This document shows, one piece after another, positions 23,801 to 35,128 of a DNA stretch of 64,000 bases. Location: NCBI RefSeq assembly GCF_000204055.1, contig NW_006768772.1, positions 477,292 to 541,291 on the forward strand, read 5' to 3'. Both the position numbers and the translations under genes were made by a program. The DNA is from Melampsora larici-populina 98AG31 (taxonomy: Eukaryota; Basidiomycota; Pucciniomycetes; Pucciniales; Melampsoraceae). A model generated the notes under the pieces. It made no database searches. It was given only the letters and a program-made list of their open reading frames with translations, and had not been told where the DNA came from. Position 1 is the first letter of the stretch. Every line of letters starts with the position of its first letter.

Positions 23801-25899
23801 ACATTTACAATTACCTTCTCTAATCAATTGGTCGATCTTTGACTATCGAGATGATACCTAAACCTAAGTTCAATGGGTTTCACAATAGCTTTGATTGCGA
23901 TAAAATTAGGAAATGGACCCAAAAATTGTATTGAAAATTCATTCACTGTTTGTACTACATACTCGATTGACAGATGCACCTCGCGACTTGAAAGAGGTTT
24001 CAGTAGAAGATTCAGGGTCAGTTGTTTCAACTGGGATTTTGGATTTGGCTGGGTTCATGTGATTTTGATGGACCGGACTGAACCATAGGTAATTGTGAAG
24101 CTGAATGTAGTCCAGGACTTGCTGGTCGTGATGATCGGTGAAAGTCTTGAGCATTAGGTGAAGAGCTGACTGCACTTCTCCAAAGATCTTCTCGACTTTT
24201 GACCTCAGATAGTTCAAATAACAGCAATACCCTGAACAGAAGACGTATAAGCTCCAGTTGGATAGTCATGAGTAAGATTTTCAAGACCATGAGGTCGATT
24301 AGGAATATAACCTATAGAAGTATGAGCCCGGGCGACTTCGTGTTCTTGTTTAGCTGCCCTGCATTTTGATCGTTTGGTTTTTCACCCTTGAACTAAATGT
24401 ACTACAATCGGTTGTATTTGAGGTAGATGCTGCGTCAAGAGAATTTCACAAATCGTCTGAAACCAAAATTTAAATCACTGATAGTGATACAAAACTAAAA
24501 GATGATGCAATCATCAGACCAATGCCCGAGAAGACTAAATAGGACTTTAGGGAGCAGATGGAGATGATTCTGACTAACTCCATATCGATATCTTCCTTGG
24601 AGAATGCTAGACTTGCAGCATTAAACTCATTCCCTAATCTCATGTGAATATCAGATGCACCACTTTTATCATTCCTACCATGCAACCGATCAGTGAGACT
24701 TTCAAGTAGCTGCTTAGTTGCGATCAATAATCAAGTAACAGTGGATTCCATATGAAAAGAGGTGAGTGGATTGATAGCAGGCTGTGAAAAAGCTTTCGAG
24801 GAAACAAAAATATTCAGTTGATTGTTTGATTTGTGGTCAAGAAAAGATAGAATGATGTACGCTTGTCTACTTTTACTACCACTGGCGAAATAACCAGAAT
24901 TAGCTGGAGGAGAGACAGTGGTGGATTGTCATTCCCCGTGAGAGACCGATTGATTGAAAGCTGTGGTAACAGATGAAGATCCATTACGTCTTGAATGTAA
25001 ATTCAGATTGGATGGTGAAGTCATTTGAAAGGGAATTCGATTGGAACAGATTTATCGAAGGATGGTCTGATCTTTGTGTGTTGGTAGGGGTTGAGATGAC
25101 CTGTTACCTTGAGAGTTAAATGAATTGTAGTGTTTTTGCTGAGAGTGGTCTGTGCTTGGTATATCTTCAATGACAAGAAGTTTGAAGGTAAACAAACTGC
25201 TGAGCAAGGTTACAAATTCAGAAAATACAGAAAATTCAACTTCAAATTCCTCAATTGATTTAATTGATTTGAAAGTACTTTGCCTGGAAGTGATCTTGTA
25301 CGTCTTCTAGTTGATTTGATGAATGTCTCTAATTGAATTCTGGAATGGTTTGGGGATCTGGTTGATTTCGAGAAGAATGAGATCGAAGGAAGTTCATTGG
25401 TGCTTAAGTTTCAAGTTGAAGGTGATTTGTTTAAATGGATTGGTCTTTGTTGGTTCGGATTTTGAAAGATGTATAATTTCATCTGGTTCTTTATCTTGTA
25501 AATACGTAAATAAGTACTTTGATTGGGTGGTCTGATTTGCGGCAAGTGAGAGGATAGTGTGAAGATTGGTAGTTTGTTAGGTGGTGAAGAATCAATTTGA
25601 TGAAAGGAATGAGGAAACAATGGGTGAGGCGTGTGGAAATCAGGTTAAATCTGTTGAACGTGTAAACCTGGAAATTGGTAGTAGGGATTGGGAGTTTAAT
25701 CAGGTTTTGCCGGCGAACACGGTTTACCTTTAACTTGAATGATAACACATGTATAAAATCCCTAAAATCATCTGTGTTCTACTATTCTAAATAATATTCT
25801 TCATGTAACTAATGTTTGGGGAAATAAAAAGTTTACATAAACATCGATCCCTAATGAACGCACGAGTTGAGTCGAAAAATCATCATCTATCCCAGTTGC
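20881..25899. other. 5-kb interior of element A, no intact gene
   Basis: Very AT-rich sequence up to about 23800, then scattered minus-strand coding-like pieces (for example 24727-24470 with LHGRNDKSGASDIHMRLG, and 24217-23939) separated by stops. I do not recognise them. The comparable interval of element B is only 1.3 kb, so most of this interval is likely foreign to the transposon. A 15-bp direct repeat at 21896-21910 and 25745-25759 may mark the insertion borders. Confidence 0.4.
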
Positions 25900-26992
25900 T
25901 TACCTGGCCTTCTGGTATTTGGGGAACTGTTGATTGTAGCAGTCCCAATAATATTGGGTCACATACCCACTAGAAAATATCAGGGGCTGCATCAACGGTC
26001 TTGTCATGACTCTGCCGGCTACTCCCATAAGATAAGCACCTTTATTGTGTTCATACCGCCAGCGTTGTTTGTGTTGCAATTTCTTCTTCATGCAGTTGAA
26101 AGCCTTTTCAATTGGATTTAGGTCTGGGGAATAAGCAGGTAAGTAAATTAATAAGAGTTCCTTATCTTGACATAACTGGTCTATCTCCCCGCCGTGGTGG
26201 ATCTTGGCGTTGTTCAAAATGAGCACCAACTTGGGAGCAGGGTATGGATTCATCACCGGCAGCTGGACCAGCACACAAAGATGACATTAGAATCATAACT
26301 GGATTGTTTACAACAGCAGATTAAGAACTCACCAGCTTCCAAGCTGGGAAAAGCTCCACATGTACTCGTTCCACTGGGCCTTTAACCACAGTGCCTGCAA
26401 TCATCCCTTGCTCACAGACCACAGTAAGAATTGTGTAGTGGTCGTTTTCTTGGTACCAAGTGGCACGGACAGTTTGAGTGCCTGTAGGGGCCCAGCTCTT
26501 CTTCCTGGTGGCATCACGTCCCACCACGCCAGATTTGTCTACATCACAATGTGAGAAAATGAAAGAAGTCAGAAGAAGTTGAAGGATCAGGTCAGAGCAA
26601 GTGAAAGTCAACCTCACCGATGAAGACCAAGTATTCCCCTGGGATGTTTGCAATACGACGTACAAACTTAACCCGCAATAAGGATAACCCGAGTCTTGAC
26701 TTGAGTGCGCGGGAAATCGTGGATCTACTGATATCCAGGCCGGTGATTTGATGGAGGCGTTTTTGAATCTCATCAAATACAAATGAGGCGAGTGAGTTAT
26801 GATGTCTTTCAATATGAGCAGATGATCATCCCTTAGAGCGTGAGGTTGCCCTCTTTGTCCGTAAGTCGCCGGATCGGAGATAACCCGGTTGGTCCAAATG
26901 TATAATGCCTTCCATCTGGCAAATGAATTGTAAGAGATTTTTGTCTTAAGCGTTTGGTTGATATGGGCGTGTGAGTGCCCTGAAAAAGGCAT
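25900..26992 (-). pseudogene. decayed Tc1/mariner transposase of element A
   Basis: The sequence matches the intact transposase of element B through HINQTL.TKISYNSFARWK, DKSGVVGRDATRKKSW and YSPDLNPIEKAFNCMKK. It has lost part of the N-terminus just after MPF and is frameshifted after HLYL. Its second catalytic Asp is replaced by Asn (LILNNAKIHH, where B has LILDNAKIHH). The two introns sit at the same places as in B. Loss of a triad residue means it could not catalyse transposition even if the frames were read. Confidence 0.87.
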
Positions 26993-27641
26993 GTTTCAAG
27001 GGATTTGGATGGTGAAATTGAGCTGTGAAATTGAGCTGATGGATGGGACGAGTAGGAAAGAAGACCTGGGTGGGGTATACTCGAGGAAATTGGGGTGGCC
27101 ATCGTCGTGTTCCAGACTTGTCAAAAGAACAACAGCTGAACTAGGATGAGAGGAAGGAATTGACAGACCAACCTCGACTAGAAATTTGGCATCTCTCCCT
27201 ACATGTCACACTACTGGACAGCGCACGGACCCGGCCGGCCACTCGAGTTTTCCAGAAATTTGGAAAATTTCCAAGAAATCTGGGAACGACTGTACATAAA
27301 CTCGACGGTAAATTTGTACAGTCGATCCTAGAATGGTTGGAAAAAATGAAAAACTTGACTGGAAGCACAGCTCCGTGCGCGCAGCTGTAGGGTGACGTTT
27401 CAAGAGAGGAGGTGTCAGTTTGAGTCGAGGTCGAGTTGAGGTTGGGGTCCGTGCTGAGCATTAGTGCACAGAGGAGGTGTGTCAAAGGAATCATTCACTC
27501 ATCCTTCTTTTGACAGCTCTGGAACACGACGATGGCCACCGCTATTTTGGCGACCCCCCCCTTTTGATGGCTCTTTCTTATTCTCCCAGCCATCCATCCG
27601 CCGTTTCTCTGCCCGTTTTCATAATCGCTAACCGTCAAATC

Positions 27642-28806
27642 ATGCCGTTTCGACATTATTCTGAGGACCTCAAGTCTGTAGCCATCCGAATGGCTATCGA
27701 AGGCCACAGTCATACCTACATCAACCAAACTCTTGGAACCAAGATCTCATACAATTCATTTGCAAGATGGAAGGCTTTATTTATCCGCACCAATCGAGTT
27801 ATTGCAGATCCGGCCACATACGGAGCACGAGGCCAACCACACGCTCTATCTGACGATCACCTCTTGCTCTTGAAAGACATAATTACCCATGAGCCTTCTT
27901 TATACCTCGATGAGATTCAAAGTCGCCTCCTTCAGATCACCGGCCTCGATATTTCAAGGTCAACAATTTCTCACACACTCAAGACCCGACTCGGTTTATC
28001 CTTGCTTGTCACACGAGGAGTTCACCAGAAACAATCCCTGGCGGAGCGTGTAAAGTTTGTTAGGCGAATTGCCAATATCCCGGGGGAATATTTGGTTTTT
28101 ATCGGTGGGTGTTCACCGACTTTTGAAACACTCACTGTCCTTACCTTTACTAACTGACCTTGTTTATGAATATACATGTGTAGACAAATCCGGCGTGGTT
28201 GGACGAGATGCTACAAGAAAAAAAAGCTGGGCACCAACGGGTACTCGCACAGTCCGTGCCACTCGCTACCAGGAGAATGATCACTGGACCATTCTGCCTG
28301 CTGTTTGCAAGCAAGGGATGATCGCGGGGACTGTAGTGAAAGGGCCGGTTGAGCGTGTTCACGTAGAACTTTTCCTAGCTCGTAAACTGGTATGTCTCGG
28401 CATCCTGATTTGTTAGATTGAATTATGATACTGATGACATTATAATCTGTTTCATCAGCTTCCCGTTATGAATCCATACCCTGCGCCAAAGTCGGTTCTG
28501 ATTTTAGACAATGCAAAGATTCATCATGGTGGGAAGATTGAAGAATTATGTAGAGAGAAAGGCATTTTGTTAATTTACTTGCCTGTGTACTCACCCGACT
28601 TGAATCCGATTGAGAAAGCTTTCAATTGTATGAAAAAGCGACTACAACGCGAGCAACGATGGCGTTACGAGAATGATAAATGTAGGTATATACTTGGTGT
28701 TGCTGGCAGAGTGATGACAAGACCTCTTATGCAGCCACTGATTGTATCCAGCGGTTATGTAACCCAGTTTTATTGGGATCGATATAATCAACCATTTCCA
28801 CCTTAG
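27642..28806 (+). CDS. Tc1/mariner DD34E transposase (intact)
   Basis: Three exons (27642-28104, 28184-28389, 28459-28806) join in phase to 338 residues. The protein should bind the element's TIRs and cut and paste the element at TA sites. The N-terminus is a helix-turn-helix (residues 1-80, with INQTLGTKISYNSFARWK). The DDE_3 catalytic core has D155 in VFIDKSGVVGRD (its codon is split by intron 1), D240 in LILDNAKIHH and E275 in DLNPIEKAF. The last two are 34 residues apart, as in Tc1-like enzymes. The start at 27642 (MPFRHYSED) was chosen because conservation with copy A begins there. Introns of 79 and 69 bp are unusual for this family but have clean GT-AG borders. Confidence 0.87.
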
Positions 28807-29510
28807 CCTTGTAAGTAATCCACATTAATATTATCTCGTCATTTCAAATGAAATATATTTCAAGATTTAATAATCTTTTTTTGGGTATACAACAGGTGCT
28901 TAATTGGAGCGGGATTAATATCAATAATCATTGATGATCTCTTGAATCATGACATTTTGCAAGATGTTTTGATAAACATCTTCCACTCAATCATTTTTTT
29001 TCCACTTTACGTCGTTAACGTTGTTAGTTATCGTTTGGTTTCCTTTTCAAAAAGAAGTCAAGAAAAAAAAATCATTGTTATCGTGTTATTTTTTTGAAAT
29101 CCTCAAGTAAAGAAAAAAATTGTTAACTTGTTTACGTTGTTTTTCAACGGCATCCATGAGATGCTTTTGATTTGATATGATTTGTCAAGTCATGAATTTT
29201 TTTTGGTCTTTGATTCATTAGACCAAAATTAAATAATGTTCTTCCTTTTTGTTTTATCTGTCTCGGTTCAGATCATAAAATTTGTGAATGATTTGATAGT
29301 AAGAAACATACTTTGATTGTTCTTTCTTATTAGATAATGTTGTCGCATGATCTAGATTGTGTTTTTCATTAAAATTGTTTTTGAAATTATGATCCACAAA
29401 GATCTTGGTCCATTAGTGTTTAAACCGCTTGTGTGCCATCAAAGTGTGAAAACGAAAACACATCTGGTCTGATGTTCTTTTCGCCGGGAAACATCTTGGC
29501 AATATGTCTT

Positions 29511-29567
29511 GATTAGATCTTTTATTTTATCTTGATCGCATCAAGAGATAAAATAAAAGATCTAATC
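29511..29567. terminator. 27-bp-stem hairpin between convergent genes
   Basis: GATTAGATCTTTTATTTTAT and its complement form a stem of about 26-28 bp with a loop of about 3 bases and one small bulge. Its place between the stops of two convergent genes would suit a bidirectional 3'-end or dsRNA structure. The role is inference. Confidence 0.5.
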
Positions 29568-29606
29568 GAGTTCTTGTAGTTTATTCTCCAACTTATATTT
29601 AATATA

Positions 29607-29637
29607 GTTCATAGGTGATTCCCGATCACCTATGAAC
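29607..29637. terminator. 13-bp perfect hairpin
   Basis: GTTCATAGGTGAT, a 5-base loop TCCCG, then ATCACCTATGAAC: a perfect 13-bp stem, 39 bp to the right of the larger hairpin. Function unknown. Confidence 0.5.
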
Positions 29638-30111
29638 AAAGCTCACTCACTTAGGTGTTGTCTCGCAGGGCACATATCGATCACCACGTTGTGATGTATG
29701 AACAATAGGACTTTAATTTCAATAACTTTGCGAAACACTTTTTTTGGGTTTAATAATAAAGGGACAGCAAAACACTTTTTTGGGGGTTTTATAAACGTAG
29801 AGCTACTACATGATAAACACTGATATGTGTGTTATAAATGGAGAGACAAACTACGAATCACTTTATTGGAAAGGGGAATCATAAATGGGAGGGAGACAAA
29901 TAGCGTAAGAGTTATTTTTTAATCCTACGCATCCTATATTTGGGAAACCTTTTCATGTTTGAAGGATGTTCCAGTATCAGATAACAGATAAATTCTCTAA
30001 TATTCATGTATTGAGAATGGTGCGAGGATATTTTCCAAGTTAAAATCGACATGAGTATCAATCAAAGCCTTTGATTGATCAATCAAAGTTGAAAGGTTCA
30101 CACAAGTTGAA

Positions 30112-32485
30112 TTAAAAGCACATGCTTGAATTGAAAGGTTCTCTGGGGTTATTGATCTCGTCTTCGATGAGGTGTTGATAAAAGCGACGGGCCGAATTCA
30201 TAAGTCTCATTGCTGTACCACGTTTGATTCCCATATCCATGATGTCTTTCAAGCCGGTCTCTTCGGGATACAAAAACGCATTGAAACGCTCTATGTCGTT
30301 GTCTAACAGTAATTGAACTGCTTCGTTAACCTTGCCAACTCGTACTCCCGCAAAGGCCATGTAGTCATCCATTGTGGCATGGGTCCTGATGCGCTTGAGT
30401 TTGTATGGATCCACTACGATGTCATAGCCTTGGGCTTTGGAGATGGTTCCGGGTCTGATTGGTGAGAAGTCATTGATGCCATCGATCACAGGTTCAACAG
30501 GTTCAACGCTAGTGAGAGGTGTCTGTAAGGCCACCGGTTTTTTGAGGTCACTCCATTCAAAACCCTCAATGGCTGGCGGGATGTCGACAGTTACCGCTGG
30601 ATCCTTAACCTGCAGTGTTCCAAAGAATATCCATCGTGAGTCAGTTAATCAGAGGCAAAGGCATATAATCTCTTCAATTTCACTTACCATTTCTTCTGCC
30701 CATATTCGTAAGAGTTGGAAATTCATGGGCATGACTTTCGTCACATCGTCATGTTTATAAACCCGCCATCCCTCAGCATTGTTATTGTTGGCGGTGCTAT
30801 ACTTTAACATTAGGGCTGCCAGGGCCTTGTCGGCCGGGTCCTCAGGCGTGGTATGAGCTAGATCGGATAACGAGGTGTTGACATTGTTGTTGATATTCTT
30901 TGCAAGTAATTGATGTTGGCCAATGGATAGACTCTATTAGCCATTAAAAATAGGTTAGCCTCATGATATGTTATCAATATGTATATCAATATACAACTTT
31001 ACCTTTTCAGCCTCCAACTTCTTCTTGTTGGGATCCACCATCATTACATCGATTCCCGAGGTGCGTGTCGGATGAGTCGCAAGCGCACGGAAAAAGTTCT
31101 TCACATCTTCATCTGATTTGAGTTCCGCCTCGTGGCCTTTACTGTACACAGCGTGACTATGAATGTAGGCCAAGTAGATAACCGAGTTGGTTGAGTCGGC
31201 CGCTTTGAAGATGCCGGCAGCGTTTTTACCCATCTGGTCTGAGTACTCAAATAGAGTGGACTGCAAGTCTGAGAAGGATTCATTGTTGATATCGATTGGA
31301 AACTTGCGCGCTTTGAAAGTGTGAGTAAACATTTTTGGAGCTTGGTTTTTAGCTACATTAGGTCCTTTAGTCGGATCCACCCCTTGTTTTGAATGTACCA
31401 CATATTTAAGCCACATCTCACGCTCCAAAGGTTCTGCGTTTGAAAACCACCAATTAATCAATATCAAACCCATTGAACATATTTTGATGACCTAACACTC
31501 ACCATCGTTAGCACCATCAGTGAGAGGCTCCCAAGGCATGTTACCCCCGGGTGCGTCTTCGGATTCCGCAGGTGCAGGATCCATTTGATCGGACTCGTTG
31601 TCTGAAGACAGAGCTAAAGAGCTCTCGCGACTGGGTAAAACAATTTCGGACGTTTGAGATTGGTGAATGTTCAAATGGTTTCGAGATAATCCAAAGCTCG
31701 AGTTGTTGGAGGTTTCGGAAACATGGGTTTGTGAACCCCAAGAAGCAAGAGATGTATCATCCAGAGGGGTTCTTCTGACTTGCTGAAAGCGATTTGGAGG
31801 CGTTTGGACCAGCTGTGGTGAATCCAAGCTGGGTAAAGGATTTGTAAAGGAATTACCACGACTGACGCCGGAATTGAGGGCCTGATGAGGTTGGCTGTTT
31901 GGTCTAAGACCAGGATTCAATATCGCATCCGATTGATTGATTGGACTGAAGTTCGGATTCAAGATGTGACGATTGGGATTCATCGGAGTGATATTGGTAT
32001 TAGCGCTTGGACGGGATTGATTAGTCGAATCTCCAATCATACTACAAGTCGGATTGAACTGCAATGAATCCATTGAATCTTCACGCCTAAGACCATGATT
32101 CATCGGAAGTCCGTTGCTTCTTGGTTGTGGAGACGGGCTAATCATCCCCAAGGTCATAGTTCCAGGGCCCATCGGGTTCGATAAATTAGGAGGTGTTGGC
32201 GGCATTCCCGGTAGCAGAGACCATTCACACCGACTGGCTTGATGATAGAACACTGTTTGAGTCGGATCATTTGGACTAGGCCTGACCAATCGAAGTAATC
32301 AGAATAAAAACCAAAAAACAATTGAAGGAATCAGAATAAAAATTAAAAGAAAGACGACAACCGAAAATAACTCACCACTTGTGTACACATTGGCCCTCGA
32401 TATGCCTGGGCAATCGTGGCGCTTCGTTGTTGTTCAACGTGCCTGCGCTGTTGGGGGTGTGTGAAGCGTTTGGTGGGTTGTTCAT
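30112..32485 (-). CDS. accessory protein of the two-gene Tc1/mariner element, 687 aa, function unknown
   Basis: Five exons on the minus strand (32485-32376, 32281-31503, 31433-31003, 30933-30688, 30609-30112) join in phase to 687 residues plus a stop. The N-terminus has PRHIEGQCVHKW and VFYHQASRCEW, whose Cys/His could bind metal. Residues 60-295 are a Pro/Asn/Ser-rich low-complexity linker. Then come a folded block around SDLQSTLFEYSDQMGKNAAG and VIYLAYIHSHAVYSKGHEAE, a helical block (KALAALMLKYST, NFQLLRIWAEEM), and a C-terminal domain with FNAFLYPEETGLKDIMDMGI and RGTAMRLMNSARRFYQHL that looks like a SAM-type helix bundle. A second, decayed copy lies at the same place in element A. I do not recognise the family. 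A DNA-binding or transposition-helper role would fit, but this is inference. A captured host gene is the alternative. Confidence 0.8.
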
Positions 32486-32831
32486 CGTGTTTTTGGTGAT
32501 TTTGCTGTTATTGAAGAGATTTGAAGCTGGTGGCTGATAGTCGAGGATGGAGGAATGGGACAAACAGGAAAACCGGATGAGATAGGTGAAAGGGTATGGC
32601 CATCGTCGAGAGATTAGATATCGACATCGAAGTAAGGATGAAAGGAATCGAAACTTCATCTTGAGAAAGTTGTCCAAACATTGGTTGATATCGAAGAGTC
32701 TGTTAAGGCCAGTATCCGACATCATCTCTGTGTAACTGCTCAGCGCACGGACCTGAGCCTCCAGTCGAGTTTTTCATTTTTTCCAACCATTCTAGGATCG
32801 ACTGTATCATGGCGTACATAGTGTCATCATC

Positions 32832-35128
32832 ATGACTTCTCTCGATCATTCTCAACAAACGGAACATCAAGAAGCCGTTGCATCAACTTCAGAACGAGCA
32901 CCTTTATTAAACCATCAGCAAGAAGAACGCCCATCAAATCAATACAAACTATGTTCGATCCAACCACACGAACTTTCAACTTCTTTAATCTTACATTTAA
33001 ATCATCAAACTGATTTCTTGACATCAGTCTCATTAAACGAAGTTGATTTTTCAGTCGAACCGTTCGGTTTAGATATCGGCTCAGAAAACTCTATTAGTTT
33101 TAGAAGGACTCGGTTGGTTTTATTAGATGTGATCAGAGGGTTTATTCTTTGTTTACGTATGTATTACCTTTTAACACTTTTCAAAATCATTTCCAGAAAA
33201 CTGATGGTCATTCGATCTCAATCTTTTCTTCAAAGAGGTCATCGATACTGCCACTGAATATTTGGGTTCTGTATCATCTAAATACTCTCAATCATGGCAC
33301 CAACATATCTTTTTTCCTTTACCTCATTCAACTTTTATTCTTCACCTCATCACTGTAAGTCGATCCACTTGAAGCTCATCCCTTTGGCTGCGATACATGA
33401 TTGCCATCTGATTTTTCGATTTGCAATCTTTTTGAAGCTCGTCTGTACACCTGCTCTCCATTTTCTTCTGGGTTGTGGGGCGGTATTGGCCATCGAAACT
33501 AGACGAAGCTTAGGATGGAGTTCGATTCGATTGATTAGACGTAGTATTAAATTAGGTGTAGTCCTCTTGGTATGCAGAATTGCTCATTGAAAACTTAGTT
33601 TATATATCATTCGCTTATACTATGTATCCAATCAAAAAAATCAGATCTTGAACCAATTATTAATGTCTCAAAGAATCATTCAAAGCCGTGGAGATGGTGA
33701 ATTGATCTTTCAGCTTCTATTCCTTCGATAACCTCAATCCGCTAACCACATCCATCGTTGTGATCAAAAATCTAATATAATATCATAATAGTACTCTTGA
33801 TCATGTTGCCAATTTGGTCACTCGGTTTCAATTTAATCATCATCACTTTTTGTTTAATCGGTACCTATCAAATTCAAAACGCTTTCGTTAAATCTCTCTT
33901 AAAAAAGTCACAAATCCCCTGCCCATCACCAAATGAAAGCCCACCAAACTTGGATTCGATAAGTTCACAACTTGGATCTTGGCCATCTCATTTTAACCTT
34001 TCGATCGACGTTTTGATGATTTTAGTTGGATTAAGTCTTCCACTTTTAATTGGTTATATGTTACCTGGTTCGCCCGATGCTCCAGATCAAGATTGGTGGA
34101 TTGAATATTTCCAAACTCGGTCTTGGTGGTTTTGGTTTCTTGTGACTCCTAGTTAGTTATAATCTTCTTCAAACAGATCTTATTGCTATATGAAAATGAA
34201 GAGTTGATTCTGATTTGGTCCCTTTTGATTATAGCTCCTCATATGTCTTCTAGTCCAAGATCTCATTTGATCTCTAGTTATGCACCAATCGGGTACGCTC
34301 CATTAAAGATTTTCAATAACCTTTCTTTCCTCAATTCACTTTGAACATTATTGATTGTGCTTTTTTATGATACCTGAACAGTTGGTTTCCTTATGTGATT
34401 TTGGGCGCTGTCTATGGACGTGATCTGATCCGAAAACGTCGTACCAAGTCATCCTATTTCGCTTACCATCTTGTAAGTCATCTTCATTCAACATCATTCC
34501 TAAATCAAAAAGCTCTTCAACGCTTACCAATTCTTTTAACAGTCACTCGCATCATACGCAGCAATAATCTTCATCTTAACACGTGTATTAGATATCGGAA
34601 ACCATTCGATTCCACATTATGATTATCAACCAGGTTCCCCATTACTACCAACTCAAAGATTTAGATGGTTAAGAGGAAACTGGCAGATGTTAATTTATAC
34701 TACTCAATTTCCACCTGATCTTGCTCATCTTTCGATTTCACTTGTAATTTTATTTTTCATCTTTAGTTTCTTTGATTTATTTCCTTTAAAATTATTAGAA
34801 TCTAATCCGTTTTTACAGTTCGGTCGTTCTTCAATGATATTTTATTCAATTCAAGTTGAGCATTCTTCTTCTTCTTCTCTTCTTACCTCTTTCTTCAGGT
34901 TCAAACTAACTTTTGGTTTTGATTTCTTTTTTCTCGAATCATTAGTTACTTTCATTTCATTATATATTACCTTCTGTACTTTTGATTTTAGATTGGTCAA
35001 ATCAATTAAATGTATTTTGGTGTACGATGATCGGTTTAAGTTGTTTACCTGTCTTTTGGTTAATTTGTGAAACTTGGATGATTTTTAAAGATCAACAAAT
35101 TCCTCAATCAGTTAAGTCGGTTTCTTAA
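32832..35128 (+). CDS. DUF1624-type (HGSNAT-like) multispanning membrane protein
   Basis: Nine exons (32832-33156, 33236-33354, 33438-33569, 33645-33696, 33792-34151, 34235-34292, 34382-34472, 34543-34915, 34992-35128) join in phase to 548 residues. After a polar N-terminus comes the family signature: LLDVIRGFILCLQVIDTATE (like RGL..LMALDHTRE), then ITLVCTPALHFLLGCGAVL (like THLCAP.FFFLMG), GWSSIRLIRRSIKLG, YVILGAVYGRDLI, and TTQFPPDLAHL with LQFGRSSMIFYSIQ. Many hydrophobic helices fit an integral membrane acyltransferase-like protein. The substrate is unknown. The exon chain rests on motif agreement and phase; exon 2 and the last intron (GTTTTG donor) are the least certain. The start codon lies only 26 bp from the TA at the end of element B, so its original promoter may have been displaced. 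Confidence 0.72.

Larger units (their letters stand above)
19933..27292. mobile_element. Tc1/mariner element A (decayed, two genes)
   Basis: The left end CAGTTGTTCCCAGAT (19933) and the right end (complement of CAGTCGTTCCCAGAT, ending at 27292) form TIRs of about 75-80 bp. They are flanked by TA at 19931-19932 and 27293-27294. Differences between the ends are largely C/T and G/A changes. Inside are a decayed copy of the accessory gene (plus strand, starting 321 bp from the left end) and a decayed transposase (minus strand, starting about 300 bp from the right end), convergent as in element B. The 7360-bp length exceeds B by about 1.9 kb, and the 5-kb middle probably holds another insertion. 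Confidence 0.8.
28807..30111. other. spacer between the convergent genes of element B
   Basis: AT-rich and without coding sequence. It holds two perfect or near-perfect hairpins (29511-29567 and 29607-29637), noted separately. Confidence 0.5.
27319..32804. mobile_element. Tc1/mariner element B (apparently complete, two genes)
   Basis: The ends CAGTCGATCCTAGAATGG (27319) and its complement (ending 32804) extend into TIRs of about 70 bp, near-identical over the outer 40. They are flanked by TA at 27317-27318 and 32805-32806. The 5486-bp element carries an intact DD34E transposase on the plus strand and an intact five-exon 687-residue gene on the minus strand, convergent, with 1.3 kb between their stops. 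The left end is only 22 bp (plus the flanking TAs) from the right end of element A. The two elements share an inner TIR motif (GGTCCGTGCGC) but differ in the outer 30 bp. Confidence 0.87.

Noticed and set aside
32372..32725. Longer N-terminus of the 687-residue protein starting at 32725
   Set aside because: The added residues lie in the transposon end region and have no counterpart in copy A, whose homology starts at the later ATG.
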